Shown here piece by piece: positions 21,266-33,245 of a stretch of DNA of 64,000 nt; position 1 is the stretch's first letter, and each line of letters starts with the position of its first letter. The DNA is taken from assembly GCA_024196135.1 (NCBI GenBank), contig JAMQCK010000038.1, positions 62,570-126,569 of the forward strand. Direction: 5' to 3'. This DNA comes from Pleurotus ostreatus/Saccharomyces cerevisiae fusant. Taxonomy: Eukaryota; Opisthokonta. The position numbers and the translations under genes are program-made. The notes beneath the pieces are model-generated. The model searched no databases. It saw nothing but the letters and a program-made list of their open reading frames with translations, and was not told the origin of the DNA.

Positions 21266-21593
21266 TGTGCAGGAGGAGCGGCTGGCGTTAGGGAATGATG
21301 GAAGGGGAACAACAGAACGCGAGGCGCGTCTGATCAACGCGTCCCGTTTCGGCAGGCTTTGTGGCGCATGTTGGACCCACAAGTCAAGCGCATGTCAACA
21401 ATGGATGCAGTCTCATTGATTTTAGCAATGCTTTCTGGTCTTCAGCGTTTTACACACATGCGCAGATCAACATGGAAATGCCAGATAGTGAGCGGCGTAT
21501 ACGCAGGTGAGGCCATTGGTCCAAAGAAGTCCACAAATTAAGCTACACGATAGTCAACTCTACACAACAACAAAGCCATCAACATTTAACACG
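21266..21593. promoter_or_regulatory. Promoter of NSP1 and 3' flank of VPS1
   Basis: A 328-base spacer between two minus-strand genes. It contains one ACGCGT (about 21337). Nothing else is recognised. Confidence 0.4.
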
Positions 21594-24153
21594 CTATACA
21601 GCAGACACAATTTCTTCTGCCTTGTTGAGCGCCTGCACCATGCGGATGCACTCCTTCCTCCGGTTCACCACGAACTCGCTCTCCTTCATCAAGTTGTCGA
21701 GCGTGTCGGGCTTGTAGAGCTCTTGCAAGAGCTCCTTCTGCAGGTTCTCCTTGGCGTAGTTCACCAGCGTCAGCGAGATCGCCTTCGGCACGGTGTCGAT
21801 CATCTCGCGCTTGACGATGTTGAAGTAGGAGTGGATGAGGAGCTCTGGGATCGACAGTCAGTTTCCACCTCCACCACACAAATTCGTTCTCAACGCACTG
21901 ATGACCTCCGTCTCCATCGTCTCCCTATCATTGAACGCCGCCTGCGGCTTGATCACCGGCGGCGGCGCCTCCATCGTGCTCGCCACCGTCGTAGGCGCGG
22001 CTTTCTTCCTCTGAATCGTCTTGCTAGTAGCAGAGAAGAACGACCCGAAGAAGCTCGGCTCTTCGTGCTTGGGGTCGACGTCCAGGTCCCGAGGGTTCGC
22101 CTGAATTTGCTGGCGGCCCTTCGGGTCGGGCGTACCGGGCTTCGAGGGTGGGTTGAGGCGGTCGTTGACTATTTGCATAGCTTTGTGGCCGTTGAGGAAG
22201 TCGGGGTGGGTGGTGTTGACATAGCAGGCTTGCATGCTAATGGCGAGTGTTAGTGAATGATAGCTGTGGTAGGTGCATGAAGGCGACGTACGCAACCATG
22301 TCAGAAACAAGCTTAGTTGTCGGGTTCATCGCCTGCTTGAAGAAGTTGATAACGACGGAGTTCAGCCGTTCGCGCAGAGCGGGGTAGCGCTTGAACGATT
22401 GCTATGGCACAGTCAGCTCAGGTCGACGAGCGAAACGCAAGGTACACACAATCTTTGCCAGCAGTTGTGACAATATCCTCGTGAGCTCATCGTACACCAA
22501 TTGGCAGCACTTCAAGCTAGGCTCTTCTAACCGTTTGATCTGCTGCTTTACGATGATCTCGAACGCAGCCGTCCCAACGAAGATGGATGGAGTAGAACCC
22601 TGCACTCATGCGTTAGGCTCGACCCAGGGCAAATGAAGGACGTACTCACCGAAGAGTTGTACAGAATCGTCCGGATGTCACCGTCCTTCACCTGGTCGAA
22701 CGGATCGATGCTCTTCACACCGTTGCTGTACAGCTCGTGGAACACAAAGCTGATACGAGCACCGCCGTTCAGCTCGTTCAACGACAAGTCGGTGGTAATA
22801 CCGTCGATGGCATTCCGAAACTCAGACGTGAACTCGGTGATGACGGACAGGACGATGTTGCCTGCGTTGCCGTCGGCGGTGGGGCCACCAAGGGAGGCGA
22901 GCTCGGCGTTGAACTTCTGGAGCTGCTGCGAGATGCGCATCTTGATGTCTGGGAGGGTGGCACGGATGTGTTGCATAAGGAGCTGAGGAGGTTTGTCAGT
23001 ATGCGAGTGAATGGAAGTGGCAGGCGACGCACCGTGTTCAGCTTTCGCGCAAGGTACGGCGTGCCGCAGTAGCTCTCCTTGCCAGCGTATGAGGGATGGG
23101 ACGAGAAGTACTGCCGCTCATACTCGAGAGCTGCCGCAATGGCCTTTCCTGTCTCGATATCCTTCTGCCCACGGTTGACCACCGGCACATAGCCAAGGCG
23201 AAGGGGAATGACCCGTCCAGCGAGAATGTCGATGACATCCGTCCCCTTGTCCCTGTACACCGCTCAGTACATCACGCCCACGCGCATTCGACTGCCACTC
23301 ACATCAGATCAATCTTCGTCAACACACCAATCGTCCTCAACCCCTCCGGATCCACCTCTCTTGCCAACTTCAACCCGTCCGAGTTCGCCAGGTCCGTATT
23401 CGCCGCCGTCACCGCCAAAATGATACACGACGGCTTCGAGATGAACTTGAGGACCATATCCCTGATCTGCTTCTCGATATCCTTCGGCTGGTCCCCCACG
23501 GGCACCTTCGTCAAACCCGGGAGGTCGACGAGGGTGAGCGTGACGACGTTGGGGGAGAATATGCGCAGGTTGATGGGCTGTGGGGAGATGCCCGCGTTCT
23601 TGCCCGTCTTCGCCTCCGTGTCGCGCACGATCTCGTCGCGTATCTTGCCGAAGTCGTAGAACTTCTGGCCGGGGAGATGCAAGAACTCGCCCCACTCGTC
23701 CGCGTTGGCGGCCTTGTCGGCGGTAGTATCGACTTGCGCGTCTGGGGATGGGGAAGGGCGGGTGAGCAATATGCGGGCAGGACAGAGCTAGAGACGCACC
23801 ATTCTTGCCTGCTGGCCGGTTGATGAGTTGCAGGACCTAGCAGTCTCTGTAAGTCACCCAATCGCCTCCTCTGCAGATTATCGCCTTACCAGCGGTCTCC
23901 TCGTTACAATGCCCGTCCCTCGCGGCAGGAAATCTCTCCCCACAATATTCTGCCCGCCCCCTCGTCAGCACTCGGTCAATCGACGCGTAACCAAGCCACC
24001 CACCTCGAGCACACTACTCTTGCCGCTACTTTGGCTGCCCAACACGCATATCTGGGGCAGGTCGATCTGCGACGCGGACGAGCCAACGGCGGAGAACACG
24101 TCCTGGAGCTTGTTGACGATGCTAACGACTTCGACGCCGAGGCCGGTGGTCAT
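21594..24153 (-). CDS. VPS1: Dynamin-like GTPase Vps1
   Basis: Vps1 is a dynamin-family GTPase for vacuolar sorting, endosome fission and peroxisome division. The start [20 protein letters not shown] leads to G1 [12 protein letters not shown], then [18 protein letters not shown] (switch I), [11 protein letters not shown] (G3) and TKIDLMDKGTD (G4). The middle domain includes [12 protein letters not shown] and [13 protein letters not shown]. An insert of about 85 residues with PSFFGSFFS and [12 protein letters not shown] precedes the GTPase effector domain ([42 protein letters not shown]). The protein ends [19 protein letters not shown] plus SAV. The PSFFGSFFS insert and C-terminus fit Vps1 better than Dnm1. 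About nine introns are present, two of them in the G domain. Confidence 0.92.
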
Positions 24154-24380
24154 TTTGGCGAGATGGATGTAGAGAAGGTGACGTGACGCGTATTGGCAGT
24201 GCACCGAGGGCGACAGAGGCGCAGTGGGGGCCGACCCCCGAAAGATAAGATAAGATATAGACTTCTGCCACGAATCTCATGTCGACTTGTTCAAGACAAT
24301 CATGGTCTCGACGCTCAGCTCACGGACGTTCAGTGGCGTTTAGTCTCAAGAAAATACATTTTGGCTAAGTGAAGTACACT

Positions 24381-26290
24381 CTATGGCTTCTTGATGTACT
24401 TCTTCAAGCCCTGCAGGCGCTGGGCCGCCGCCCTCAACGTGTCCTCATCCTTGCAGAAAGCAAACCGTGCAAAGGCCTCGCCGATGTTAGCGTGCTCCTC
24501 GCAGTAGAACTAAGGAACACGTCAGTCTGCAAATCTCTGCAACACGACGATACAGCCTACCTCGCTGACAGGAATCGTCGACACGCCAATCTCCAGCGCG
24601 ATGAACCAGCACGCGCGGAAGTCACGTCCGCGGCCCTTGACGCTCTCCGGGAAGGCATAGTCCTCAGGGAAGTCGACGTCGGAGATATCCTGCACGACTC
24701 ATCAGCACAATTATGCCGTTTCTTCCTCACTAATACTCACCAGCAAGATGAAGTAGCTGCCCTCCGGCAAGGAGTACTTCAATCCCAGGTCATCGAACGC
24801 CTTTACGAGGATGTTTCTCCTCGCGGTATACTCGCGCAGCTGTGTCGCGTAGAAGTCGTACTTGGGCGCGAGCTCCAGCCCGCCTGCGACGGCTTCTTGC
24901 ATGGGGGAGTTCGAGCAGAAGACGATGCGAGTGGTGGCGGCGAGCTAGAGGTGGTTGAGCAACTAACTTAACATGATTGAATTTGACGAGCTCACAGTGG
25001 GCTTCAGGATAGACTGGGGGCCGATGAGATAGCCAACGCGCCAACCGGTTGCCGCGAACGTCTCTGCGAGGAGATGAGTTATCCTGGTCTGATAGGAAGG
25101 CGAGTAACTCACTTCCTGCTGAGCATACCGTGACAGTACGATCCCACATGCCAGGAAGATTCGCGATCCGGAAGTGCTGTTTGCCATCGAAGACGAGGTT
25201 CTCGTACTGCGAGGAGTATTTAGTAGAGGCACCACTTGCAGCGCCCGATTTACTCACCACTTCATCCGACATCACCAACAGGTTGTTCTCCTCCGCGACA
25301 GCCGCAATGCCTTCCAGTTCCTCCTTCGTGAAGACCTTGCCGACCGGGTTGTGTGGTGTGTTCAGGATGATCATCTTCGTCTTCGGCGTTACTGCCGCTC
25401 TACAAATTCAGCATCAGCAATCTGTCGGACGCTTCGCCCTATCTCGAGCAGGAAGCCTCTCCTCCCGCCATGCATGCGGGCTCTTCTCTGGTAGTGTATT
25501 CCTTCATCAACCCCGAGCAGTCTTCCGCAGTGATATCTGAATGATGGCACACGTACCGAAGCTCGGCAAGGTCAATAGTCCAGTCACCGCTCGTCGCGTT
25601 TGCCTTGTCGTGTGACGGCGGGTGGAGGGGCACGTAGACGGGCTTGCCGCCGTTGAAGGTGACGGAGGGGAGGTACTGATCGAAGAAGGGCTCGAACATG
25701 ATCACCTCGTCCCCTTGCTCGAGGAACGCGGTGAAGACGGAGTACTGACCTGGAGAAGTAGCTCCGTAAGATAGCCAAAGGCAAAATAGATCTGGAACGC
25801 ACCCTCATTGGCACCACTAGTGACAAGGATGTTCTGCTCTACGTCCAGCTCACGGTTGAACAGCGGGCTGTAGACATCCTTGATCGCCTGCCGCAGCCGG
25901 ATGCGACCCTTGGGGTGCGAGTAGTGGTTCGCCGCGACGGTGTGCAGCGCCTTCTCCGCCTGCTCTGTCACCCACTCCGGCGGCGCGAAGTTCATGTAGC
26001 CCTGCCCGAGGTTAATGCAGTCCGCGGGGAGGTTCGCAGCGCTGAAGGTGCTTGATCAGCAGCTGGGGGAGCCATCGCACGACTGGGGGAACGCACTTGA
26101 AGATAGACCACACATCCTCCGCAAGTGCCCGCCCCTCCTTCAAGCGGGAGGAGAACGGGATCAGTTGCGATCGGTCGGTGACGGCCATGGTGGTGGTGAG
26201 CGTGCGGGAGAAGGTATGGACGCGGGGAACGCTAGGGCGCGAGCTCAGGAGACTCGAAATGCGGGGAACGCGGATGCAGCGGGCCAGCAT
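24381..26290 (-). CDS. BNA3: Kynurenine--oxoglutarate aminotransferase
   Basis: A fold-type I PLP aminotransferase of the Bna3/KAT group, which converts kynurenine to kynurenic acid and also acts on cysteine conjugates. The start MLARCIRVPRISSLLSS gives an Arg/Ser-rich presequence, suggesting mitochondrial import. A second in-frame ATG at 26188 (MAVTDRSQLIPF) has an optimal Kozak context (CACCATGG) and would give a cytosolic form. Core motifs are NLGQGYMNFAPPEW, NHYSHPKGRIRLRQAI, LVTSGANEGQYS, NTPHNPVGKVF and DEVYENLVFD. The PLP lysine lies in SAGKTFAATGWRVGYL and its codon is split by an intron (near 25065-25115). The protein ends RLQGLKKYIKKP. Around eight introns occur. Confidence 0.88.
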
Positions 26291-26550
26291 GCGCTGGCAA
26301 GTGGGAGTCAGAAACAAGCTTAGGAACGGGCTGACTCGGCAAACGAGGCGATATCATCTTTGGGATGCCGTTCATCAACGTCGCTTCCAATGGCGCAAAG
26401 CGTGATAACACGCCCGCTGCAGGCCGAATGTGTGCCGGCGCCGTCGGCCGACGGGTAGACCGGGGTGGACCCACAAATGCGAGGGAGATGACTGGCTTAC
26501 GGCCGGCGGGCAGGTGGTGTATGTATGGTACAACAGCTATAGTAGATCGT

Positions 26551-29500
26551 CTACCCTTGCTCGTTCCGAGGCCCGTCAGCGCTTGCCTCTCCCCTACGCT
26601 CCTCGAAGTACGTGTCCACCAAGCTGTCCGCAATCCGCGACAGATTGGATTCCCGCTTGCTCGGGGCCCCGCCATAGTACACCGGGTTTGTCGCCACCCT
26701 CCTTGCCAAGAATGTGAAGGACAGCGCGTCGACGATGTGTTGCTTCTCCAGCAAGTCGCCCCTCGAGCGCCGTTCGTTGTACCAGTCTTGTAATAGTCGC
26801 TCGTCTAGCAACTCCGACTCCAAGGGCAAACCGTCCCCGAGGAAGCGCAAGATGGTGTCCTTCGCCTCTGACGCGCAGAAGAGATGGAATCTCCCCGACC
26901 CTCGGTGTCGCACAGCGCGCCCTTGCATCCGTACCAATTCTGGCAGTGCATAGTCTGCCAGTCCACCTCCGTCCGCACGTGCGTACTGCGTACCGAGCAC
27001 AAGAACGCTCCCTGCGCGCACAGGCAAAGCCCACGCCGCCTCGCGCGGTATGAGCAGTACCCGCAACACGCCCTCCGCGAACAGCTCAAGCATCAAAACG
27101 CGGTCCATGCGGTGCACGCCATCGTGGAAGAAGCCAACTCCCCGATTGAGAAAGTCTGCTAGCGTATGGTCGTGCAGGCGTGCGAGTCGGTCCTCGAGGA
27201 CCTCTTGCGAGACATCCAAAGGCAGGAATCCGCGGTCTGTCTCCTTCGCTAGCGCTGCATACGTGATGAGATCCTGCGCGACGGGCCGCATCTGCGCGCG
27301 AGAGGGTACGAAGACGATGGCGGCCTCCCCTGGTGCGGACTCGATGGCGTCGAATGCCGGCTTAGCCATGGCCTTGAACAGGGCAGCAGAAGGGGGGATG
27401 GTGAACGTCTGCGTATGTACGGATAGCGGCTGGTCACGATCCGAGGGACGGAAGCTGTGTACACCCGCTGGGTCCGCGTCCAGCCAAGCAGCCAGGTCAC
27501 CTGGGTCGTTGAGCGAGGCTGACAATCCAACGTAGCGCGTCGGTACGGTTTGCGTGGCATGCTTGAGGAGGGAGACCCCGAGCTCGTATGAGGCGTCAAG
27601 TAGCTCCAGGCCTTCGCAGATGACAAGGTCAAGTCCAGTGAGTGGGGATCGTGAATCGTGTCGCCTCATCGCCATGAGCAGTTCCCGTGCAAGAACCACC
27701 TTGATGGTCGGTTTCTTAGGGCGTGCGAGAACGTTCATTCCGGCGTACGACTCGACAGACACGCCAAGGACTTGACCTCGTTCCTTGAGTTCGGCGGTAA
27801 TCTCGGCAGCGATGCTTTTCTTGGGCGCAACGATGAGGACCCAGGCATCTGGCTTCGCAGTTGCAGCAGTCCTGAGCTATGGTCAGCTTCGGAAGTCCTG
27901 ATCAAATGAAGGCAACGTACAGAGCTAGGATGTACGCCATCGTCGACTTTCCAGCAGCCGTCGGAGCGCAGACCAGCGAATGCCACTTCGTGTTGAGCAA
28001 GGTCCACAGCACCTGCGACTGGATCGCATTGAACTGGTGGATGTGCTGCGAGAATAACTCCTCCACTCGCGGTTGCCGCACCACTTTCAGCGGCAGATAC
28101 GGCAAGGGCAGCAGCTGCGTATGGCTCCCGGTCGGGAACGGCATTACCAGGTCGTCGAAGGGTACCAAGATTTCTTCTTCCGCCCCAATCCACCTATCGG
28201 ACACGAAGCGGATAGTCACTGATGGCGGAGGCAGCCCGTCTGGAATAGCGATGACGAACTCGACGTTCAGCACGTCTGTCGTTTGCCGGAAGGCGAGGTG
28301 CCAGATCTGGAAGATGGTCTCCCCATTGTGGTCCTCGACCCAGAGCCAGAAGGGCTCTATTGATCCGTGTAGGCGCGCGTTCCAGTCGAAGGCGCGCTTG
28401 ACGCGCACGGCAATGCGGAGGACGTCGACGCCCAGAGGCTTAAGATCGTAGGTGATGGAGGCGGTGGGGAATTGGCGTGCGGCGTTGAGGATTGCATTGC
28501 CGTGGATCTCGTTCAGGTGTACGAGCTCGCCGATCTCCTTCGCGGTCATCTCGACGAAGTCGGCCGGTGCGTAATCGTCTGCCCAACGCTCAAGATTGTG
28601 CAACACATCGCGCTTGAGGTCGAACTGCTTCAGCGGCTGGTCGAAGGGCCATAAACGCTTCTCGACGGCTTTGCTAAGACCCATCAACACAGCGGAGACG
28701 GTCGCCCACTTCCGGCTAACGGCAATCTCTAACAGTGCGCGGACGATACGTCCGGCGTTTTGCGCAACATACGCGGAGTCAGAGATGAGAGCGAAGTCGT
28801 CGAGAGGTAGCCGCGAGACGTATCCTTGGAGAAGAATATTGACTTTGTCCTGGGTGGTTATGGTGATCTTTTCCGAACTGCCGTCGTCCATCTTGCCAGC
28901 GTATTTGAGTGCCTGTATACTCTCCCTGGCGCGCACAAGTCCAGGTACATCGCAGGGGATGAGGTCCTTGAAAGACACAAGCTCCGGAATTTCAGTCTCT
29001 CGCGACTGGACCTGTTCGAACTAATCTGACGTGAGTGTATGTCCTGCAAGGCTCCATCATACGTACCTCAGTACTCTTGCTGAGCATGACGAGCACGTCA
29101 GCTTCAGACATCTTGGTCTGAAACTCCTTGTTGAAGATCTCGATGGAGGCGTGGCGGATGTAGTACTTCGCAGCAATGCGACCCAGGTCAGTGATGGTAA
29201 ACCCGCCCGTGGTGCGGTCGAAGGCGATCATGCGGGCATTGGCCAGCTTTTGCGCCGCGGCTGTGACCAACTCTCCACGCTTGTTGCTGAGCGAAGGATC
29301 GTCCGCAAGCACGTTGCCGGGAATACCTGGGTTATGTTAGTAATCTACACTTCACTGAAGCAAATGTTGACCTTACCATACACAAACGGGTTCTTCTGCA
29401 TCCGCACATGCAAATAGGTATACCCCATCCACTGTACCGCGTCACGCACATTGGCCACCGTACCCAGAGCAATCTCTGCATTGAGCGAATCCACAATTCC

Positions 29501-32500
29501 CTTCTGAAACCTAGCAAAACGAGTGGTCAGCTGTCCGCCGAGCCTTGGCAACGGTGACTTACTGAGATTCGATCGGGTTCTGTTCAAGTTGTCGGAGAAG
29601 AGCGGAGGAGTCGCGTGGTCAGTACGTGGAGCCTCCATATCGGGAACAAGGGATGCCTACCTGGGACGTGACGGCCTCGAGGTAGTGCTGGAGCTTGTCG
29701 TCGGTGGTGGCGATGTAGCCTTCGCCGCTGGTTTCGAGCCCGGGACGGCCGGCACGACCGAAGACTTGGAGCACGTCAAGGACGGAGAGGTCGACGAATG
29801 CGCCGCGGGAGCTGTCGTAAACCTGGGTGCCCTTGATGAAGACTGCCCAATTTTAGTAAACTCATCTGTGGTTCTGAATGCGAGAAATCTAACCTGCATG
29901 GGCGGGCAAGTTGACACCCCATGCCAAGGTAGCTGTACAGCAAAGCACCTAGAGTCGGAATTAGCAAACGTCCACAGGACTAAGAGAGGAACCAACCTTA
30001 ATCGCGCGCGCTTCGAACATCCTCTCCATCATATTCCTATCCGACCGCAACATCCCCGCATGATGTATCCCAAACCCACTATCGAACAGCTGCTTCATCT
30101 CCTTATTCCTCGACCCGCCAATCTCCCCTCGGAACCGCCCGTACATGGGATGCTCCGTGCACAGGAAGTCGTCGCTAACGCCCTCCTTGAGCGCGGCCTC
30201 GGAGAGCATCATGCCCGTCTTGACCGTATCCTTGCGAGAGTGGACGAAGACCATGACCTGGTGGCCCTGCGCGACGAGCTCGGAAACTTTCTTGAAGGCG
30301 ACGGTGTCGAGGTTCTTGCGTGACTGCGGGGAGCCGGGCTTGCCTTTGATGCCGAGGAAGTGCTGTTCCAACGGTACTGGACGGAAGGAGGAGTCGAAGT
30401 AGAAGAGGCCTTTGTATTTGGAGACGCTGTCTAGGGTCAGCCAAGGAAGATAGATGGAGTGGAATGGCCTTACCTGAGGAACTCAGCCACGTCGACGTAG
30501 TTCGGCAAGGTAGCACTGAGACCAACGATGCGGATGACGGACTGGCTGGACTCGACCTGTCGCAATGTTCGAGCGACGATAGTCTCGATAACCGCGCCTC
30601 GCTCATCGTTCAGCAAGTGCACTTCATCGATGATGAGCAATTTGAGGAGCTAGACGAGGGGATATGGTCAGTGGGACTCAAGAGAGCCGTGACGCTGCCT
30701 ACCGAAGCTAGCTCGCCCTCGCCCGTCGGCTTGCGAGTGACCACGTCCCACTTCTCCGGAGTCGTGACGATGATCTGCGTGTCCGCAATCTCCGCCTTCG
30801 TGAGCTGCATGTCACCTACCAGTCATCAGCTCTTCCCACTCGCGAAAAACATGCCATGACGCACCCGTCAACTCCCTCACGGAGATTCCCAGCCACTGCA
30901 GCCTCTTCCCCAGCTTGCGCACGATCTCCGCAGCCAGCGCCTTCATCGGCGCCCTATAATGTGTCAACTTCAGTGCGCTATCGCCGAGGTTCGCATCCTA
31001 TACCCACACATAAATAATCTTGAACTTCGCGCGGTCGATTGTGGAGCGCAAGGGTGCGCCTTTTGCGCCCGACCTGTGCTGGTCTAGCACCCGGAGCACG
31101 GTAAGCATCGCGACGTCGGTTTTTCCCTACGTATGTTTAGTCTGGTGTACTGCAGAGATATAGGGACTGAATAGCTTACTGCACCAGTAGGGGCTAGAAG
31201 AAGTGAAGTCAGGGCAATCCGCATGGATGAAGCGTTACGCGCGTACCGCAGACGAGCATATTTTCGTTCGATCCGTACGCTGTCGGGTAGACGATGCTTT
31301 GTATCCTGTTGAGGGTTTGGTAGCCCTAGGATACATTTGGACGGCGTGAATGGTAGGTAGATCAGTTATTGTGACGCAGACCTACCGGAAAACAGGGTTT
31401 CGCCAAGTCGTCTAACTCGGACACAGGGATAAGACGTTCGGTGGCTCGTGGTGGTACTGGCCTCGCAGGTGGAATGATAACCTCCTCGTATTCCTGAAAA
31501 AAGTCAAACCCCAGAAATAAGGAGCCGAGATGCTTCGAGCTTACCTCGTGCATAGCACGGGTAGTGTCCACAGGAAGCATAAAACGTGCACCCGTATGAG
31601 AGAGCACGTTGCCTTGCGACATTCCCGAGGATGTGTATACATGTGGCAGCGCCTCCGGTCCGTCGTGCTGCAATACAGGTAAGGCGTAAATTTGTGGCAC
31701 GGAGCTGAGATTCGACTTACTGCGACACCACTGAATAGAGGACGCGCGGCATTCTTTTCGAAAGCCTGCGCCATTCTCTGGCGTGCAGCCTCCGGGGATA
31801 GGTCCTCTGAATATGATCATCGATGCAAATATGATACTGATGGCGAGGCCAGACGTACCATCTGCAGGGGTGGCGTTCGGATGCGCACTGCTCTGGTTGA
31901 GGACCGCTTTAAGCTGATTATGTGAGCATACTTCACGACAAATTTTTAGGCTTCCCTTACCTCTGCTGCGACATCTGCAGGGTGCGAGGATATCTGAAAG
32001 ACGAGCTCCATGTCTTCGAAGCCGATGAGGTCAGCCAGCTCGGAGGAAAAATCTCCGGACTTGGCCAGGACATCGAGCAATGGTTGGCATATATCCTTGA
32101 AATTCGGGCGTCTGAAAAAGATGAATCAATAAAGCCCACTGACCGACCGAAACCGTACTAACTGCAGCAGGGTAGAAACAATTCTACCTCCTGGTGTATC
32201 ACGAGCGGTGTAGTGATCCAGTATAGACTCGACCTGTTCTGCATCGTCTTCAACGCTGGCATCTACATCTTCTGAACCAGAATATCAACACGTGAACGCG
32301 GTTAGAAGATGGTCGATAATCACGCGAATCAACAGTTGAACTAGACGCTCTTGTGTGAGTCCACGCAAGAGCAGCTGGACAAAGAGACGGTACCTGGATC
32401 GCTGCAGCCACGAGTCTAAAATCCGTTTGTTATCCCCAGAATCCCGACTGGCTCCACCCATGAGAGTTTGGAGGTGCTCTGCGATCTGCATCTGGCCGGA

Positions 32501-32874
32501 CATAGTGCGAGTATAGTTTCGGAGGGAAAGATTGAGTAGATCCTATTGATTACGCCTGTCCAGATATAGTTGGCGAGAATAAGTTGCGTCGGTCGCACCG
32601 ACTCACACCGACTTGAATTGAGCAGTGGTGGGTGTCGAGTGGTTGACTCGACGTGACGCGCAACACGCGGTTGATCCATTGATTGCCGGATAGTTCCGGC
32701 TCCCACGACTCGGTCATGGGACGCGGCTTGTTGGAATTGAAGTTCGCCTTGAACTCCTGTGCGGCCATCGTCCCGGGCCTCGTACCAACCTTGTCCCGCT
32801 CCTTCACCACTCCATGAACATCTCACAAATGTTTCCACATCGTCGAACGAGATTCTGAACGAATTTGGACGCAT
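26551..32874 (-). CDS. SLH1: Slh1/ASCC3-type Ski2-like RNA helicase, C-terminally short
   Basis: Slh1 is the helicase of the RQT complex, which splits stalled, ubiquitinated ribosomes. Exons give [32 protein letters not shown], then [20 protein letters not shown], the typical N-terminus. The first cassette has [21 protein letters not shown] (Walker A), IIDEVHLL (motif II), SATLP (III) and [10 protein letters not shown] (VI). A Sec63 unit follows ([40 protein letters not shown]). The second cassette is degenerate: Walker A reads APTAAGKS and the motif II region is [10 protein letters not shown] without DExH. The frame stops after NPVYYGG and about 35 residues, so most of the second Sec63 unit of other family members is missing. 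I estimate about 1,700 residues. Some small exons between 29300 and 32400 are approximate. Confidence 0.85.
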
Positions 32875-33245
32875 TTTCTCCTGGAATCGTCACTGCGCTG
32901 GATAGCGACGCGCTGAGTCCTAGGATATAACGAGGGACATAACTTCAGGCTTAACAGCTACCCGCGCCACCGAGCAACAGAGTCGTTGAGAGGCTATTTG
33001 AGGAGCTATCGGATTTAAGCGTACAGACTTGGCGCGTGACCCTATGCGCTCGCCTGAAGTCCTACGTCCGGTCAATACGCATTGAACAATGACATTTGCA
33101 GCTCCACTCTCAGGCCCGTCACCATGTGCCGCCCAACTTCCGTCCCGCATCCCCCGCCGACGCGACGAGTTCGGGGACGCGCGCGTATATATACTAGAGC
33201 GAGGGGACGTGCTATCCCCACCCCCGCCCCCACCCCCGGATCGCC
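32875..33245. promoter_or_regulatory. Divergent promoter of SLH1 and the sugar transporter
   Basis: The 371-base spacer has a strong TATA box on the transporter side and a C-rich run just before its ATG. Nothing specific is seen on the SLH1 side. Confidence 0.5.
33186..33193 (+). promoter_or_regulatory. TATA box of the sugar transporter
   Basis: TATATATA lies 53 bases before the ATG at 33246, suggesting a regulated TATA promoter with a very short leader. Confidence 0.6.
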
